The translations under genes were made by a program, and so were the position numbers. A DNA stretch of 36,573 nt. It comes from Planctomycetaceae bacterium. GTDB taxonomy: Bacteria; Planctomycetota; Planctomycetia; Pirellulales; Pirellulaceae. The notes beneath the pieces were generated by a model that worked only from the letters and a program-made list of their open reading frames with translations, did no database searches and had not been told where the DNA came from. The stretch is taken from positions 170,034-206,606 of the forward strand of contig JAHEBQ010000001.1 of assembly GCA_024642205.1 (NCBI GenBank), read 5' to 3'. This document shows, piece by piece, positions 9,177 through 17,985 of this stretch; position 1 is the first letter of the stretch; each line of letters starts with the position of its first letter.

Positions 9177-9222
9177 GCGGATTACCCGGTGCTTGACGGA
9201 CCACGGCTTACCGGGAATCCGC
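9177..9222. repeat. Long imperfect palindrome in the OPT-gene leader
   Basis: The arm 9177-9190 (GCGGATTACCCGGT) pairs with 9210-9222 (ACCGGGAATCCGC) with a single-base bulge, around a 19-nt loop. It is followed by a tandem ACCGGTC duplication (9233-9246) and preceded by GAGCCGTGACGTGTAAGC at 9148-9165. The look is that of an intergenic palindromic repeat of the REP type, or a structured 5' leader. There is no T run, so it is not a standard terminator. Confidence 0.65.
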
Positions 9223-9309
9223 GATGAGGTTAACCGGTCACCGGTCGAACCGTGGCGGTTGAACGTCTATGCTATTGACTTGTCATCGTTCAAGAAACTG
9301 GATTTGAAA

Positions 9310-11220
9310 ATGTCTGACACGCCGTTCAACAAGCCTGGGAAACCGGACAGGCGATCGATCCCCGAAATCACGATCCGTGTGATCATTCTGGGAATTATCC
9401 TTTCGGTTGTGATGGGCGCTGCCAATGTTTACGTGGGACTCAAAGCCGGGATGACGGTTTCGGCTTCGATTCCAGCGGCGGTGATGGCAATGTTGTTGTT
9501 TAAACTGTTGTTTCGAAACTCCAGTATCCTGGAAGCGAACCAGGTGCAGACCTGTGCTTCGGCGGGTGAGTCGTTGGCGGCGGGAATCATTTTTACAATG
9601 CCCGCGATGATTTTGATTGGCTATTGGACGTCATTTGACTACTGGACAGTGACCCTGGTCGCGTTCACCGGTGGCATGCTGGGCATCCTGTTCATGATTC
9701 CCATGCGGAAAGTGTTCGTCGTCGACAATGACGAGCTTAAATATCCCGAAGGCGTCGCTTGTGCGGCCGTCCTGCAAGCCGGTGAAGATGGTGGCGATGC
9801 CGGGGCGGGAACGAGTTTGGTGCTGGGCGGGATTCTGGGGGCGATCGTCAAACTCATTGGCGGATTCTTTTCGATGATCTCCAGCAGTCTGGAAGGCGCG
9901 ACGGTCGTCAATTCGAGAATTTTGTATTTTGGCGGCGACCTCTCACCAATGCTGGTGGCCGTCGGTTTCATTGTCCGCCTGAACGTGGCGATTTTGATTT
10001 TTATCGGCGGCGCGATGGCCTGGCTGATTGGGATTCCGATACTCGGCGGGGGTGTCATGGGTGGTGAAGAAAGCGCGGTCGATCAAGCCTACGGAATGTG
10101 GAGCAGCCAGATGCGCTACGTGGGTGTTGGTGCAATGGTGGTGGGTGGTTTCGGAGCGCTGGTCTCGGTACGTCACGGCTTGATGGCCGCGATCAAACAT
10201 CTCTGGCACGGGCTCATCGGAGAGAAGGACGAAGAAGACAGATCACTGCAACGCGACATCCCTTCCTGGGTGATTTTGCTGTTGGGATTCGTCTGTGTCT
10301 TACTGCTTTGTGTTGTCAACTACTCGTTTACGAAGGACGCGGGAATCACGGCATTGTCGACGATCATCATGCTGGTGATGGGATTCTTCTTTACGGCGGT
10401 TGCCAGTTATATCGTCGGGTTGGTGGGCAATTCCAACAGCCCCGTTTCGGGAATGACGATCACGGCCGTTCTGGTAGCCGGAGGATTATTGTACTTGTTC
10501 AATTACACAGGCATGGCGGGGATGGTTGCGACGCTTGGTATCGCAGCGATCGTGTGCTGCGTAGCGTGCACCAGCGGCGATGTGTGTAACGACTTGAAAA
10601 CGGGATCGCTCGTCGGTGCCTCCCCGTTTCGCCAACAGATCATGCAGATTCTGGGCGTGTTCGTGGCGGCATTTGTGATGGCTCCCATCTTGACGTTGTT
10701 GCACGAAAACACGCCAGGGGGCATCGGTGGCAAGGACCTGTCGGCTCCCCAGGCGGGTTTGTTCGCGAGTTTGGCGGAAGGCTTTTCCGGCAAGGGTGAA
10801 TTGCCCTGGGATTTGATTGGCATCGGAGCTGGGTTGGGACTTGTGATTTTGGTGATCGACTGGGTTCTCAAACGAAGCAAAGCCAAATTCCGGGCCCACT
10901 TGATGCCGATTGCCGTGGGAATGTATCTGCCGTTTGGATTGGCGACTCCGATCTTGATCGGCGGTATGATCGCCCATTTCTATTCGCGCGGTCAACCGGA
11001 AAACAAAGTTGAGGAGACGCTGCACCGGGGAGTTCTGTTTTCGTCCGGCGTGATCGCGGGTGAAGCCTTGACCGCCGTCGGCATCGCAGGATTCGCGGCC
11101 TGGGGCATCAAGTCGCTTGACCTCGGGCTGGATCCGATGGTGGTGACGGCTTTGTCCGGGATTGTGGCGCTTGCGATCGTGATCGCGTTCGTTGTCTTTA
11201 CCAAACCTGTCAAGAAATAG
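9310..11220 (+). CDS. OPT-family oligopeptide transporter
   Basis: The product is a polytopic membrane protein of 636 residues from the ATG at 9310. Long hydrophobic helices run from about residue 18 to the C-terminus (over ten segments). Family motifs include the N-terminal NVYVGLKAGMTVSASIPAAV stretch and NSPVSGMT at 376-383, the signature of the oligopeptide transporter superfamily. Members import small peptides or metal chelates, driven by protons; the substrate here is open. The frame extends back to 9172, but the extra residues lack family similarity and cover a palindrome, so I prefer 9310 even though its ribosome binding site is weak. holA starts 60 nt downstream on the same strand. 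Confidence 0.92.
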   Translation: MSDTPFNKPGKPDRRSIPEITIRVIILGIILSVVMGAANVYVGLKAGMTVSASIPAAVMAMLLFKLLFRNSSILEANQVQTCASAGESLAAGIIFTMPAMILIGYWTSFDYWTVTLVAFTGGMLGILFMIPMRKVFVVDNDELKYPEGVACAAVLQAGEDGGDAGAGTSLVLGGILGAIVKLIGGFFSMISSSLEGATVVNSRILYFGGDLSPMLVAVGFIVRLNVAILIFIGGAMAWLIGIPILGGGVMGGEESAVDQAYGMWSSQMRYVGVGAMVVGGFGALVSVRHGLMAAIKHLWHGLIGEKDEEDRSLQRDIPSWVILLLGFVCVLLLCVVNYSFTKDAGITALSTIIMLVMGFFFTAVASYIVGLVGNSNSPVSGMTITAVLVAGGLLYLFNYTGMAGMVATLGIAAIVCCVACTSGDVCNDLKTGSLVGASPFRQQIMQILGVFVAAFVMAPILTLLHENTPGGIGGKDLSAPQAGLFASLAEGFSGKGELPWDLIGIGAGLGLVILVIDWVLKRSKAKFRAHLMPIAVGMYLPFGLATPILIGGMIAHFYSRGQPENKVEETLHRGVLFSSGVIAGEALTAVGIAGFAAWGIKSLDLGLDPMVVTALSGIVALAIVIAFVVFTKPVKK

Positions 11221-11280
11221 GATCGCTTGACGAATACTGATCTGTAAACTTGAGTCACTCAAACCCAACCACCAAACCTG

Positions 11281-12372
11281 ATGACCGGAACCATTCACGT
11301 ATTTGATCTGCTGGACAAGCCGCTGGCGCAGGTTCCGACGGGGGTTTGTGCGGTTTTCGGAAGCGAGCGATTCCTGAAAAAACTGACGGTTGACTTCCTG
11401 GTTCATTCGATCGGTGGCGACGATGAAGACTTCGCAGCATCACAATTCGATTCCGAAAACGCCACGTGGGCCGACGTGCACGACGAGCTTTCGACTCGAA
11501 GCCTGTTTGGTGGAGACGGGCCAAAAGTTGTGGTTGTGGACCATGCCGACAAATTCGTCACAGACAATCGCGAACGGATCGAGGACTATACCGATGGTCC
11601 CAGTCACAGCGGGTTGCTGATTCTGATCGTTGATAGCTGGGCAAGTAACACCAGGCTGTACAAGAAGGTCGACAAATCAGGTTTGCAGGTTCGCTGCGAT
11701 CCTCCCACCAAAAGTGCCAGAAGCAAACAACGGGACGACATGCAAACAGCGGTTTGGCTGGTCGCTCGCGCCGGTACCGTGTACGAATTCCAGCTGCCTG
11801 TCAGCGGCGCCCAGCTGGTGATTGAGTTGACCGATTGCGAATTCGGCCGGATGGATCAGGAGCTGCAGAAGCTTGCGTTGTACGCCGACAAAAAAGGCAA
11901 CGTCACCCAGGAAACGATCAAGAAAGTCGTGGGCGGTTGGCGTACTCGGACGATGTGGGAAGCAATCGATGCCGCGGCCGACGGAGAGGCTGGACGGGCG
12001 CTCGAGTTGCTTGATCAACTGCTTCGCAGCGGCGAACACCCGCTGGCCTTATACGGGCAATTGTCCTGGTCATTGCGGCGATACGCGACGGCGACCGAAA
12101 TCGTGATGCGTCAATTGCGGAACAAACGCAAACCCAATTTGCCCAGCGCCATCCAGGAAGCGGGGTTTCGGGTCTGGGGTGGCGAGATCGATGCGGCCCA
12201 GTCGCGAATTCGTCAGTTGGGTCGGGATCGCGCCGGGCGGATGCTCGACTGGCTGCTCGAGGCAGACCTGCAACTCAAACGTACTCACTCCAAAGAGAAT
12301 CGGGGCCGACTGGTTCTGGAAAAACTATTTGTGAAGATGGCCAAAGAACTCGGGCCGCAGACAGTGGGGTAA
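11281..12372 (+). CDS. holA: DNA polymerase III, delta subunit
   Basis: This 363-residue protein matches the delta subunit of the clamp loader, which opens the beta sliding clamp during replication. Supporting features are the N-terminal VFGSERFLKK segment (family: y-G-e-E-x-f-l), the SLFGGDGPKVVVVDHAD strand typical of the AAA+-like domain 1, the lack of a Walker A motif as expected for delta, the middle YADKKGNVTQETIKKVVGG region, and a C-terminal helical collar domain with HPLALYGQLSWSLRR. Length is normal. The ATG at 11281 follows OPT by 60 nt. The gene neighbourhood does not otherwise concern replication. Confidence 0.9.
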   Translation: MTGTIHVFDLLDKPLAQVPTGVCAVFGSERFLKKLTVDFLVHSIGGDDEDFAASQFDSENATWADVHDELSTRSLFGGDGPKVVVVDHADKFVTDNRERIEDYTDGPSHSGLLILIVDSWASNTRLYKKVDKSGLQVRCDPPTKSARSKQRDDMQTAVWLVARAGTVYEFQLPVSGAQLVIELTDCEFGRMDQELQKLALYADKKGNVTQETIKKVVGGWRTRTMWEAIDAAADGEAGRALELLDQLLRSGEHPLALYGQLSWSLRRYATATEIVMRQLRNKRKPNLPSAIQEAGFRVWGGEIDAAQSRIRQLGRDRAGRMLDWLLEADLQLKRTHSKENRGRLVLEKLFVKMAKELGPQTVG

Positions 12373-12452
12373 GCCAGGATTTACGGTTGCGAATTTGCAG
12401 CACTATTGAAATTCACTTGAGGCGGGACCAAAATCAAGTTCACTACAATCAA

Positions 12453-12490
12453 CTGAAAACCAAACGCTGGTTGGGAACACCTGTTTTCAG
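12453..12490 (+). other. Leader hairpin just upstream of lemA
   Basis: CTGAAAAC at 12453-12460 pairs perfectly with GTTTTCAG at 12483-12490. The 22-nt interior can fold a further CCAA/TTGG stem. The hairpin ends about 8 nt before the AGGA ribosome binding site of lemA (start 12509), so it could influence transcript stability or translation. Confidence 0.45.
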
Positions 12491-12508
12491 CCGCAGATAG
12501 GATGAACC

Positions 12509-13111
12509 ATGTTACCACCCATTTATATCGTGTTAGTCGTCTTGCTGGTCGTGTTTTTCATCTTCGCCATGTGGGTGATGGGCGTATTTAACAACCTGGT
12601 GAAGCTCCGGAACCGTTTTGAAAACGCGTTTTCACAGATTGATGTCCAGCTCAAACGCCGGCATGACCTGATTCCGAACCTGGTCAATGTCGCCAAGGGT
12701 TATATGGCCCATGAAAAAGACACTCTCGAGGCCGTTATTCAAGCGAGGAATCAAGCGATCAGCGCCACCAGCGCAGCGGCCGCCAAACCGGGGGACGAAG
12801 CCGCGATGAAGCAGTTGTCGAGCGCAGAATCCAACCTCAACGGTGCAATCGGTCGATTGTTGATGATCGCTGAGTCTTATCCCGACCTCAAGGCCAACGA
12901 GAACATGCTGGCTCTTCAGGAAGAACTGACGTCAACCGAAAACAAAGTCTCGTTTGCGCGCCAGGCGTATAACGATGCGGTGACCGTCTACAACACGACT
13001 CGAGAACAGTTTCCCGCCAACGTGGTCGCAGGAATGTTCGGATTTAACGAAGCCCGGTTGTTCGAGGTCGACGAAGCAGCCGAACGTGAAGCACCGAAAG
13101 TCGAGTTTTGA
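12509..13111 (+). CDS. lemA: LemA family membrane protein
   Basis: This 200-residue product has an N-terminal membrane helix (about residues 4-28), then the LemA signature: NNLVKLRNRFENAFSQIDVQLKRRHDLIPNLV, a helical hairpin body with GAIGRLLMIAESYPDLKAN, and FARQAYNDAVTVYNT near the end. LemA proteins are anchored helical bundles, mostly exposed outside the cytoplasm, often encoded next to a membrane metallopeptidase. The ATG at 12509 has AGGA 6 nt upstream. The next gene, an M48 peptidase, starts 111 nt later, which is the classic pairing and suggests shared function in envelope quality control. Confidence 0.95.
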   Translation: MLPPIYIVLVVLLVVFFIFAMWVMGVFNNLVKLRNRFENAFSQIDVQLKRRHDLIPNLVNVAKGYMAHEKDTLEAVIQARNQAISATSAAAAKPGDEAAMKQLSSAESNLNGAIGRLLMIAESYPDLKANENMLALQEELTSTENKVSFARQAYNDAVTVYNTTREQFPANVVAGMFGFNEARLFEVDEAAEREAPKVEF

Positions 13112-13150
13112 TCCCAGCGGATTTGAGTCCCATTCGATCGCATGAGGGCA

Positions 13151-13197
13151 GAACCGACTTCGGTTCACGGATTGTCAGATCCCCCTGCGAATCTGAC
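13151..13197 (+). other. Two tandem hairpins between lemA and the M48 peptidase gene
   Basis: GAACCG at 13151-13156 pairs with CGGTTC at 13161-13166 (4-nt loop). GTCAGAT at 13174-13180 pairs with ATCTGAC at 13191-13197 (10-nt loop). Both stems are perfect. The second ends 26 nt before the GTG start of the peptidase gene. There is no T run, so a role in RNA processing or translational coupling is more likely than termination. Confidence 0.5.
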
Positions 13198-13222
13198 GTA
13201 AAAACTTTCAAAAAGGCCCGCC

Positions 13223-15244
13223 GTGGATTTCTTTGCTGCTCAAGAACTGAGACGTCGAAAGACCAAGTGGTTGGTGTTGCTGTACGTTTTGGCGGTGACG
13301 TTAATCATTCTCGGAATCTATGCCGTGATCGCGATCGCGTTGGGATTTGCCAAGCCCTCGAGCCGGGGGCTGGGCGAATTTTTCAATCCGGGGCTGTTTG
13401 CCATTGTTGCCGCAGTGAACTTGTTGGTGATTGGGCTAGGCAGCTTTTACAAGACTGCAGAACTTCGGGGAGGTGGACAACAGGTCGCATCGCTGATGGG
13501 GGGGACTCGAATTCCCGCCTCGACAACTGACCTGGCCGAGCGACGATTGCTCAACGTCGTGGAAGAAATGGCGCTTGCGTCTGGCGTTTCCGTCCCGCCA
13601 GTCTACATCATGGGCAATGAACCGGGAATCAACGCGTTTGCCGCCGGGTACTCTCCCGCCGATGCCGTGATCGGTGTCAACCGAGGCACTATCGAGCAAC
13701 TCAACCGCGACGAACTGCAAGGCGTCATTGCACACGAGTTCAGTCACATTCTCAATGGCGACATGCGTATGAATATTCGCTTGATCGGGGTTTTGTTTGG
13801 AATCCAGATCCTGGCGATGATCGGTTACTTCATGCTCCGTGCTTTCGGTACCGGGGGACGTCGCAGCAGCAGCCAGAATGACAACAAGGGTGCCGGCGCG
13901 ATCCTGGCGATCGCATTGGCTTTCTTGATCTTCGGATCGATCGGTCAGTTTTTTGCCCGCTTGATCAAAGCTTCGATTTCGCGACAACGAGAATACCTGG
14001 CAGACGCCTCCGCCGTTCAGTTTACGCGCTACCCGGATGGACTCAGTGGGGCCTTGAAAATAATCGGCGGCTCATCAACCGGTTCGGTGATCAAATCCCA
14101 GGAGGCTGAATCATTGAGCCACATGTTTTTCGCCAACGGGCTTGCGGCACATTTGGGTGGGCTCCTGTCAACTCACCCGCCTCTGGTTCCTCGCATTCAG
14201 AAGCTTGACCGAAACTTCGACGGCGATTTCCGGGGATACCTCAAGGTTCGTCAGAGCATGGCGGAAGCAAGGGCCAAACGGCGAGCGCTGGAGGAGCGAC
14301 AACAGAAACGCCAACCGCTAACGCCCATCGGGGCAATGTTTCCCAAAGAAATCGCCGAACGATTCTCGATCGACCCTGATTTTCTGATTGCTGCCATCGG
14401 CGCGCCGAACCAGAAAGATGTCCAGCGTTCGCGCGAGTTGATCGATAACCTGCCCAGCGAGGTCACCGTCGCTGCCCAGGATGCCTATTCGGCTCGATGC
14501 GTCGCGTTCGCAACTCTATTGAGCGATGACGGCTCGATGCGCGAACAGCAACTGAAATTGATCCGAAACACCGAAGGTCAGCGATCCCTCGATTCAACGC
14601 TGAAACTGATTCCAATCGTGGAACAACTTCACCTGGTTTTTCGCTTGCCGGTCCTGGAGTTGATCCAGAAATCGCTGAGCGACCTGTCGCGACCACAGTA
14701 CACTCGATTCCGCGAAACGGTAGAAAGCCTGGTCCGGTTGGACAACAAAACCAGTCTGTTCGAGTTCGTGGTCCGGCACCATTTGCTGATGCACCTGGAT
14801 CGTCGATTTGCCCTCAAACCCCCGCCGATGATCAAGTTCAGAAAAACGAGTTCGTTGTTTCGCGAAATCGAACTGATGTTATCGGCGTTCGCCAGCGCCA
14901 GTATCACTGGCAGCATCTTGGACGAGACGGAGACGCCGGACCCCGCGACAGTTGAGCATGCGTATCGCCTGGCCATGCAGGTCGCTGGTTTTGGGGATGC
15001 TGCGCAAAGCAATGCGAAATTGATGCCCTGGGAAGTGGAACAGCTGGAAAGATGCATGCAGTCTTTACAAAAAGGTTCGCCCGCGGTCAAAAGACAGTTT
15101 TTGGAGGCCGCCGCAGTTCTGATCACGTTTGATCACGAGATCACAATTGCCGAGGCGGAGTTCTTTCGCGCCGTTGCCGAGTCCCTTGATTGCCCCGTCC
15201 CGGTGTTCGCAGCCGGTCGTGCTGAACGGATTCGCAAGGCATGA
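13223..15244 (+). CDS. M48-family membrane metallopeptidase with TerB-like C-terminal region
   Basis: This 673-residue protein starts at GTG 13223 with AAGG 7 nt upstream. Two membrane helices (about residues 17-46 and 56-74) are followed by an M48 catalytic domain with HEFSH (H171, E172, H175) and the third zinc ligand E257 in REYLADASAVQF. Further helices lie near residues 190-206 and 222-245. This is the HtpX/Ste24 layout, which degrades damaged membrane proteins. The protein is about twice the usual HtpX length. The added C-terminal half is soluble, and its last 100 residues (LMPWEVEQLERC..., AAAVLITFDHEITIAEAEFFRAVAES) resemble TerB-like helical domains. It pairs with lemA upstream. The catalytic residues look intact. 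Confidence 0.9.
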   Translation: MDFFAAQELRRRKTKWLVLLYVLAVTLIILGIYAVIAIALGFAKPSSRGLGEFFNPGLFAIVAAVNLLVIGLGSFYKTAELRGGGQQVASLMGGTRIPASTTDLAERRLLNVVEEMALASGVSVPPVYIMGNEPGINAFAAGYSPADAVIGVNRGTIEQLNRDELQGVIAHEFSHILNGDMRMNIRLIGVLFGIQILAMIGYFMLRAFGTGGRRSSSQNDNKGAGAILAIALAFLIFGSIGQFFARLIKASISRQREYLADASAVQFTRYPDGLSGALKIIGGSSTGSVIKSQEAESLSHMFFANGLAAHLGGLLSTHPPLVPRIQKLDRNFDGDFRGYLKVRQSMAEARAKRRALEERQQKRQPLTPIGAMFPKEIAERFSIDPDFLIAAIGAPNQKDVQRSRELIDNLPSEVTVAAQDAYSARCVAFATLLSDDGSMREQQLKLIRNTEGQRSLDSTLKLIPIVEQLHLVFRLPVLELIQKSLSDLSRPQYTRFRETVESLVRLDNKTSLFEFVVRHHLLMHLDRRFALKPPPMIKFRKTSSLFREIELMLSAFASASITGSILDETETPDPATVEHAYRLAMQVAGFGDAAQSNAKLMPWEVEQLERCMQSLQKGSPAVKRQFLEAAAVLITFDHEITIAEAEFFRAVAESLDCPVPVFAAGRAERIRKA

Positions 15245-15324
15245 GTCATTTTCTCCCGGAAATGATTTCGTCAGGACGAATCCCTGGAATAGCAATCGAA
15301 TCGTCGGAATCCCTCTCCAATTGC

Positions 15325-15340
15325 CAGCATCTTGATGCTG
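15325..15340. other. Perfect 7-bp palindromic hairpin downstream of the M48 gene
   Basis: CAGCATC and GATGCTG flank a two-base centre. It lies 80 nt after the M48 stop and 120 nt before the lipoprotein start and lacks a T run. It may be an operator or a weak terminator. Confidence 0.3.
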
Positions 15341-15460
15341 TCGTTTCCGATTGCTGCCTTGAGTCGCCGGGCTGTTTTCCCTAATATCCGCCGCGAATAT
15401 CGAGTTGATGGACATCACAGGAAGTGATCACTCGACGTCCTTTTTTTGACGGGTAGGAAA

Positions 15461-17797
15461 ATGCCGGAACGGAATCTGGTTGAGATCATGGATACGAAAC
15501 GTTGCTGCAAGTTGCTATGCCTTGCGTTGGCATTTGGATCAATGCAGCTGGGGTGTTCAAAGCTGGGTCAATCAACTTTCAATCGCGATTTACTGTCTGG
15601 CAAAGCGCGCCAACCCCTTTGGTCCAGTGACACCACCGATTCGGCAAGCCGTTATGTCTCGGACCCAATGGCAGAACTCGAATCGGACGAACATCGTGTC
15701 GAAGCCAAAATTGTCGGGATTCGTGACGGCGACTCCACGGACATCGATGTAAAACTCACCGCCTCGCAACCAGCGCTCGCGCTGGAAACAACGAAAACCA
15801 ATTCGCTGGAATCCGTAAACAACCTGTTTTGCGAACATCCGGAGGATTGTGACTGCCACAAACCGAAAATCAAGCCAATGCTCCCGCATGCAGAACCGAT
15901 CGATCCTCCGCCATTCGTGGCCAATGCTCCCCCCAGCGGAGTGATCAACCAGCCATTGGCGCCGATCCTGTTTGATTCGCAGACGCGGGAAATCCAAATG
16001 GCGGATGCCGAGCACATGAACAACTCGCTGCGTCGCAATGAACAGTGGTCGCACGAGAAAACAGCCACCGTGTCCAACAAACAGAACGCCACCGATTTAG
16101 CGATCCTTGACCCCAACCTTGCTCGGAGTAATCCCTCGCCCCATCAGATCGGCCAGCTGATTGACTCCAGCGACCTGAGCCGAATCAAGAGCGAAACGGA
16201 ATCGCTTTCGCCGGATGTTTCGAATGCCGAATCGCACGCTCAGGCAGCTTGCGTCTCGTGCCAGGATGTCCTGTGCGATGGAAACAGCAACAACCATACA
16301 AGTCGAATCGCCACCAGGAATATTCGTCCGATTGTCGACTCGGAGCCGGTCGTAATCGTCGCGACCACCTCACCCGACACGATTCCTCCGTTTGCCGAAT
16401 TCCCGCCACACCAGGGGGGCGTTGAGACGGTTGCCGACCTGGGACTCGTGAACACCGATCCAACCCAACGAGCCACGCCACCCGTTGTCACAGCGGCACC
16501 TCAAACGGGATCGTTGGACGACCCTGGCGATCACGACTGGCTGGCAATGTTCGGTCCCATTGGAGCGAACGGGCCCGTTTGTCCGGCGTGTGAATCAGAT
16601 CAATGTCAGGATCCAGAGTGCAAGAATCCGCGACCAGATCGTGTCGGGGAAACGGCCGCGACCCAAGTTGCGAACAGGGTTGTCTCGATGAACGAAGCTG
16701 CAGTCTCACCAGCGACCGAAATGGACAACGCACATGGAGAAACGGATATCGCCCAAGCGAGCCCGATTGCGTCGAATTCGAGCCCCGAATCCAATAACGA
16801 TTTTCAACCGGCCAGCCACTCGACGGAAGCAGAGAACATCGAAATTGAGAGCGAACTTTCAACCTGGTTGCAGCCTACGGCGCCAGCCCTCGTGGCGACA
16901 GTTACGCCCGATTCAGATCCATTCCCCGCTGGGTCAACAGCAACAGCCGAACTGGCGGGACTCGACGTGAGCCCGGGCGACGCGCCGGATACTCAGAAAC
17001 AGCCAGTGCGATCATCGCGGCCCCAGGCTTACGCCGGCCTCCCCGTTCGATTTGAAGTCATTGACAACACCGTTCCCTGGAACGAGAAGCTCGCCGAAAC
17101 CATTCAAAACGTCAAATCACAATTGGCTCTTGAAGTTGAACCGGCGACCCGCAACGGCCTGGAGGTCAATTTACGTTTGCTGGAAATCCTTCAACGCCAG
17201 ATGGCGGATGTCGAAGTGCGGAATGATTCGCTTTCCAACGAAGAGAAACAATATTGGCAACATCAACTCGATGCGCTCACCATGATGCTGAATTCAAGCG
17301 ACGTGGGCGAGTCGGACTTGACGCGTCACCACACGGCAATCGAGACGCTTGATCATCTCCGAAAAGCCGTCGAGCGACTGGAATCGATCGCCGAATTGCG
17401 AATCACGAACGGAGCTTTTTGCACGGCGGTCTCCGGGTTCGGGCAATTCAGGGCTTTCCCGTCAACGACATTTTCACCGGGTCAACGAATGCTGGTTTAC
17501 TGTGAAGTCGAAAACTATTCGTCGACACAAAGGCAGGCCGCCCTGAAATCGGAGGTGGTTACGCGCCTTCGTGGCAGCTTCGTGATTTACAACGAGCAGG
17601 GCAGGGCAGTCCAGCAGGCAGAGTACCCGATTGTCGAAGACGTTTCGACCAAACGACGGCGCGATTTCTATATGCACTTCCCGGTTCAGCTGGGCAATCT
17701 GACATCAGGCCATTACAGGCTGGAATTGATGGTGGAAGATCTCAACGGAAACAAAACGGGTTCGGTGGAACCCGGACTGGAATTCCGCGTACAGTAA
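15461..17797 (+). CDS. Large lipoprotein with three cysteine clusters and a C-terminal beta domain
   Basis: From the ATG at 15461 (TAGGA 5 nt upstream) the product has 778 residues and a lipoprotein signal whose lipobox ends LGC at Cys32. A second ATG at 15488 would give a shorter signal with the same lipobox. The mid part is disordered and acidic with three Cys clusters: C124/C130/C132, C264/C267/C272 and C374/C377/C382/C387. The last two share the spacing CxxCxxxxC. The C-terminal third (from about residue 525) is ordered: a helical segment with TIQNVKSQLALE and LRLLEILQRQM, then a beta-rich domain with GQRMLVYCEVENYSS and SGHYRLELMVEDLNGNKTG. I do not recognise a named family. It is probably anchored in a membrane and exposed to the periplasm. 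The next gene follows 188 nt later. Confidence 0.8.
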   Translation: MPERNLVEIMDTKRCCKLLCLALAFGSMQLGCSKLGQSTFNRDLLSGKARQPLWSSDTTDSASRYVSDPMAELESDEHRVEAKIVGIRDGDSTDIDVKLTASQPALALETTKTNSLESVNNLFCEHPEDCDCHKPKIKPMLPHAEPIDPPPFVANAPPSGVINQPLAPILFDSQTREIQMADAEHMNNSLRRNEQWSHEKTATVSNKQNATDLAILDPNLARSNPSPHQIGQLIDSSDLSRIKSETESLSPDVSNAESHAQAACVSCQDVLCDGNSNNHTSRIATRNIRPIVDSEPVVIVATTSPDTIPPFAEFPPHQGGVETVADLGLVNTDPTQRATPPVVTAAPQTGSLDDPGDHDWLAMFGPIGANGPVCPACESDQCQDPECKNPRPDRVGETAATQVANRVVSMNEAAVSPATEMDNAHGETDIAQASPIASNSSPESNNDFQPASHSTEAENIEIESELSTWLQPTAPALVATVTPDSDPFPAGSTATAELAGLDVSPGDAPDTQKQPVRSSRPQAYAGLPVRFEVIDNTVPWNEKLAETIQNVKSQLALEVEPATRNGLEVNLRLLEILQRQMADVEVRNDSLSNEEKQYWQHQLDALTMMLNSSDVGESDLTRHHTAIETLDHLRKAVERLESIAELRITNGAFCTAVSGFGQFRAFPSTTFSPGQRMLVYCEVENYSSTQRQAALKSEVVTRLRGSFVIYNEQGRAVQQAEYPIVEDVSTKRRRDFYMHFPVQLGNLTSGHYRLELMVEDLNGNKTGSVEPGLEFRVQ

Positions 17798-17985
17798 CGC
17801 TGTCCAGAACCTAACCATCGGTACCATGGCAGGTTGAACCCTGCGCCGCATTCCGGTTGTACCAATAATGCCGGCTGTCACGTTTGTTCTAACACGATCC
17901 CCTGGATTTCGCCGATACCGACGAAAGTCGACCGCCGAGGCAGCGATGCGGTTGTTTGCCGGCCCACGTAGGGGTGTACCTCAAG

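Larger units (their letters stand above)
8981..9309. other. Intergenic stretch with terminator and palindromic leader
   Basis: This 329-nt stretch carries a strong terminator (9020-9052) for the CHRD gene and then a palindrome-rich block (9141-9246), described separately, ahead of the OPT transporter. The frame of the transporter is open back to 9172, but that part is unlike any OPT N-terminus and overlaps the palindrome, so I treat it as leader. Confidence 0.6.

Noticed and set aside
10486..11406. Minus-strand open frame of 306 codons opposite the OPT gene and holA start
   Set aside because: Antisense shadow: the product is polar, His/Arg/Gln-rich and without domain features, while the plus strand has clear family motifs.
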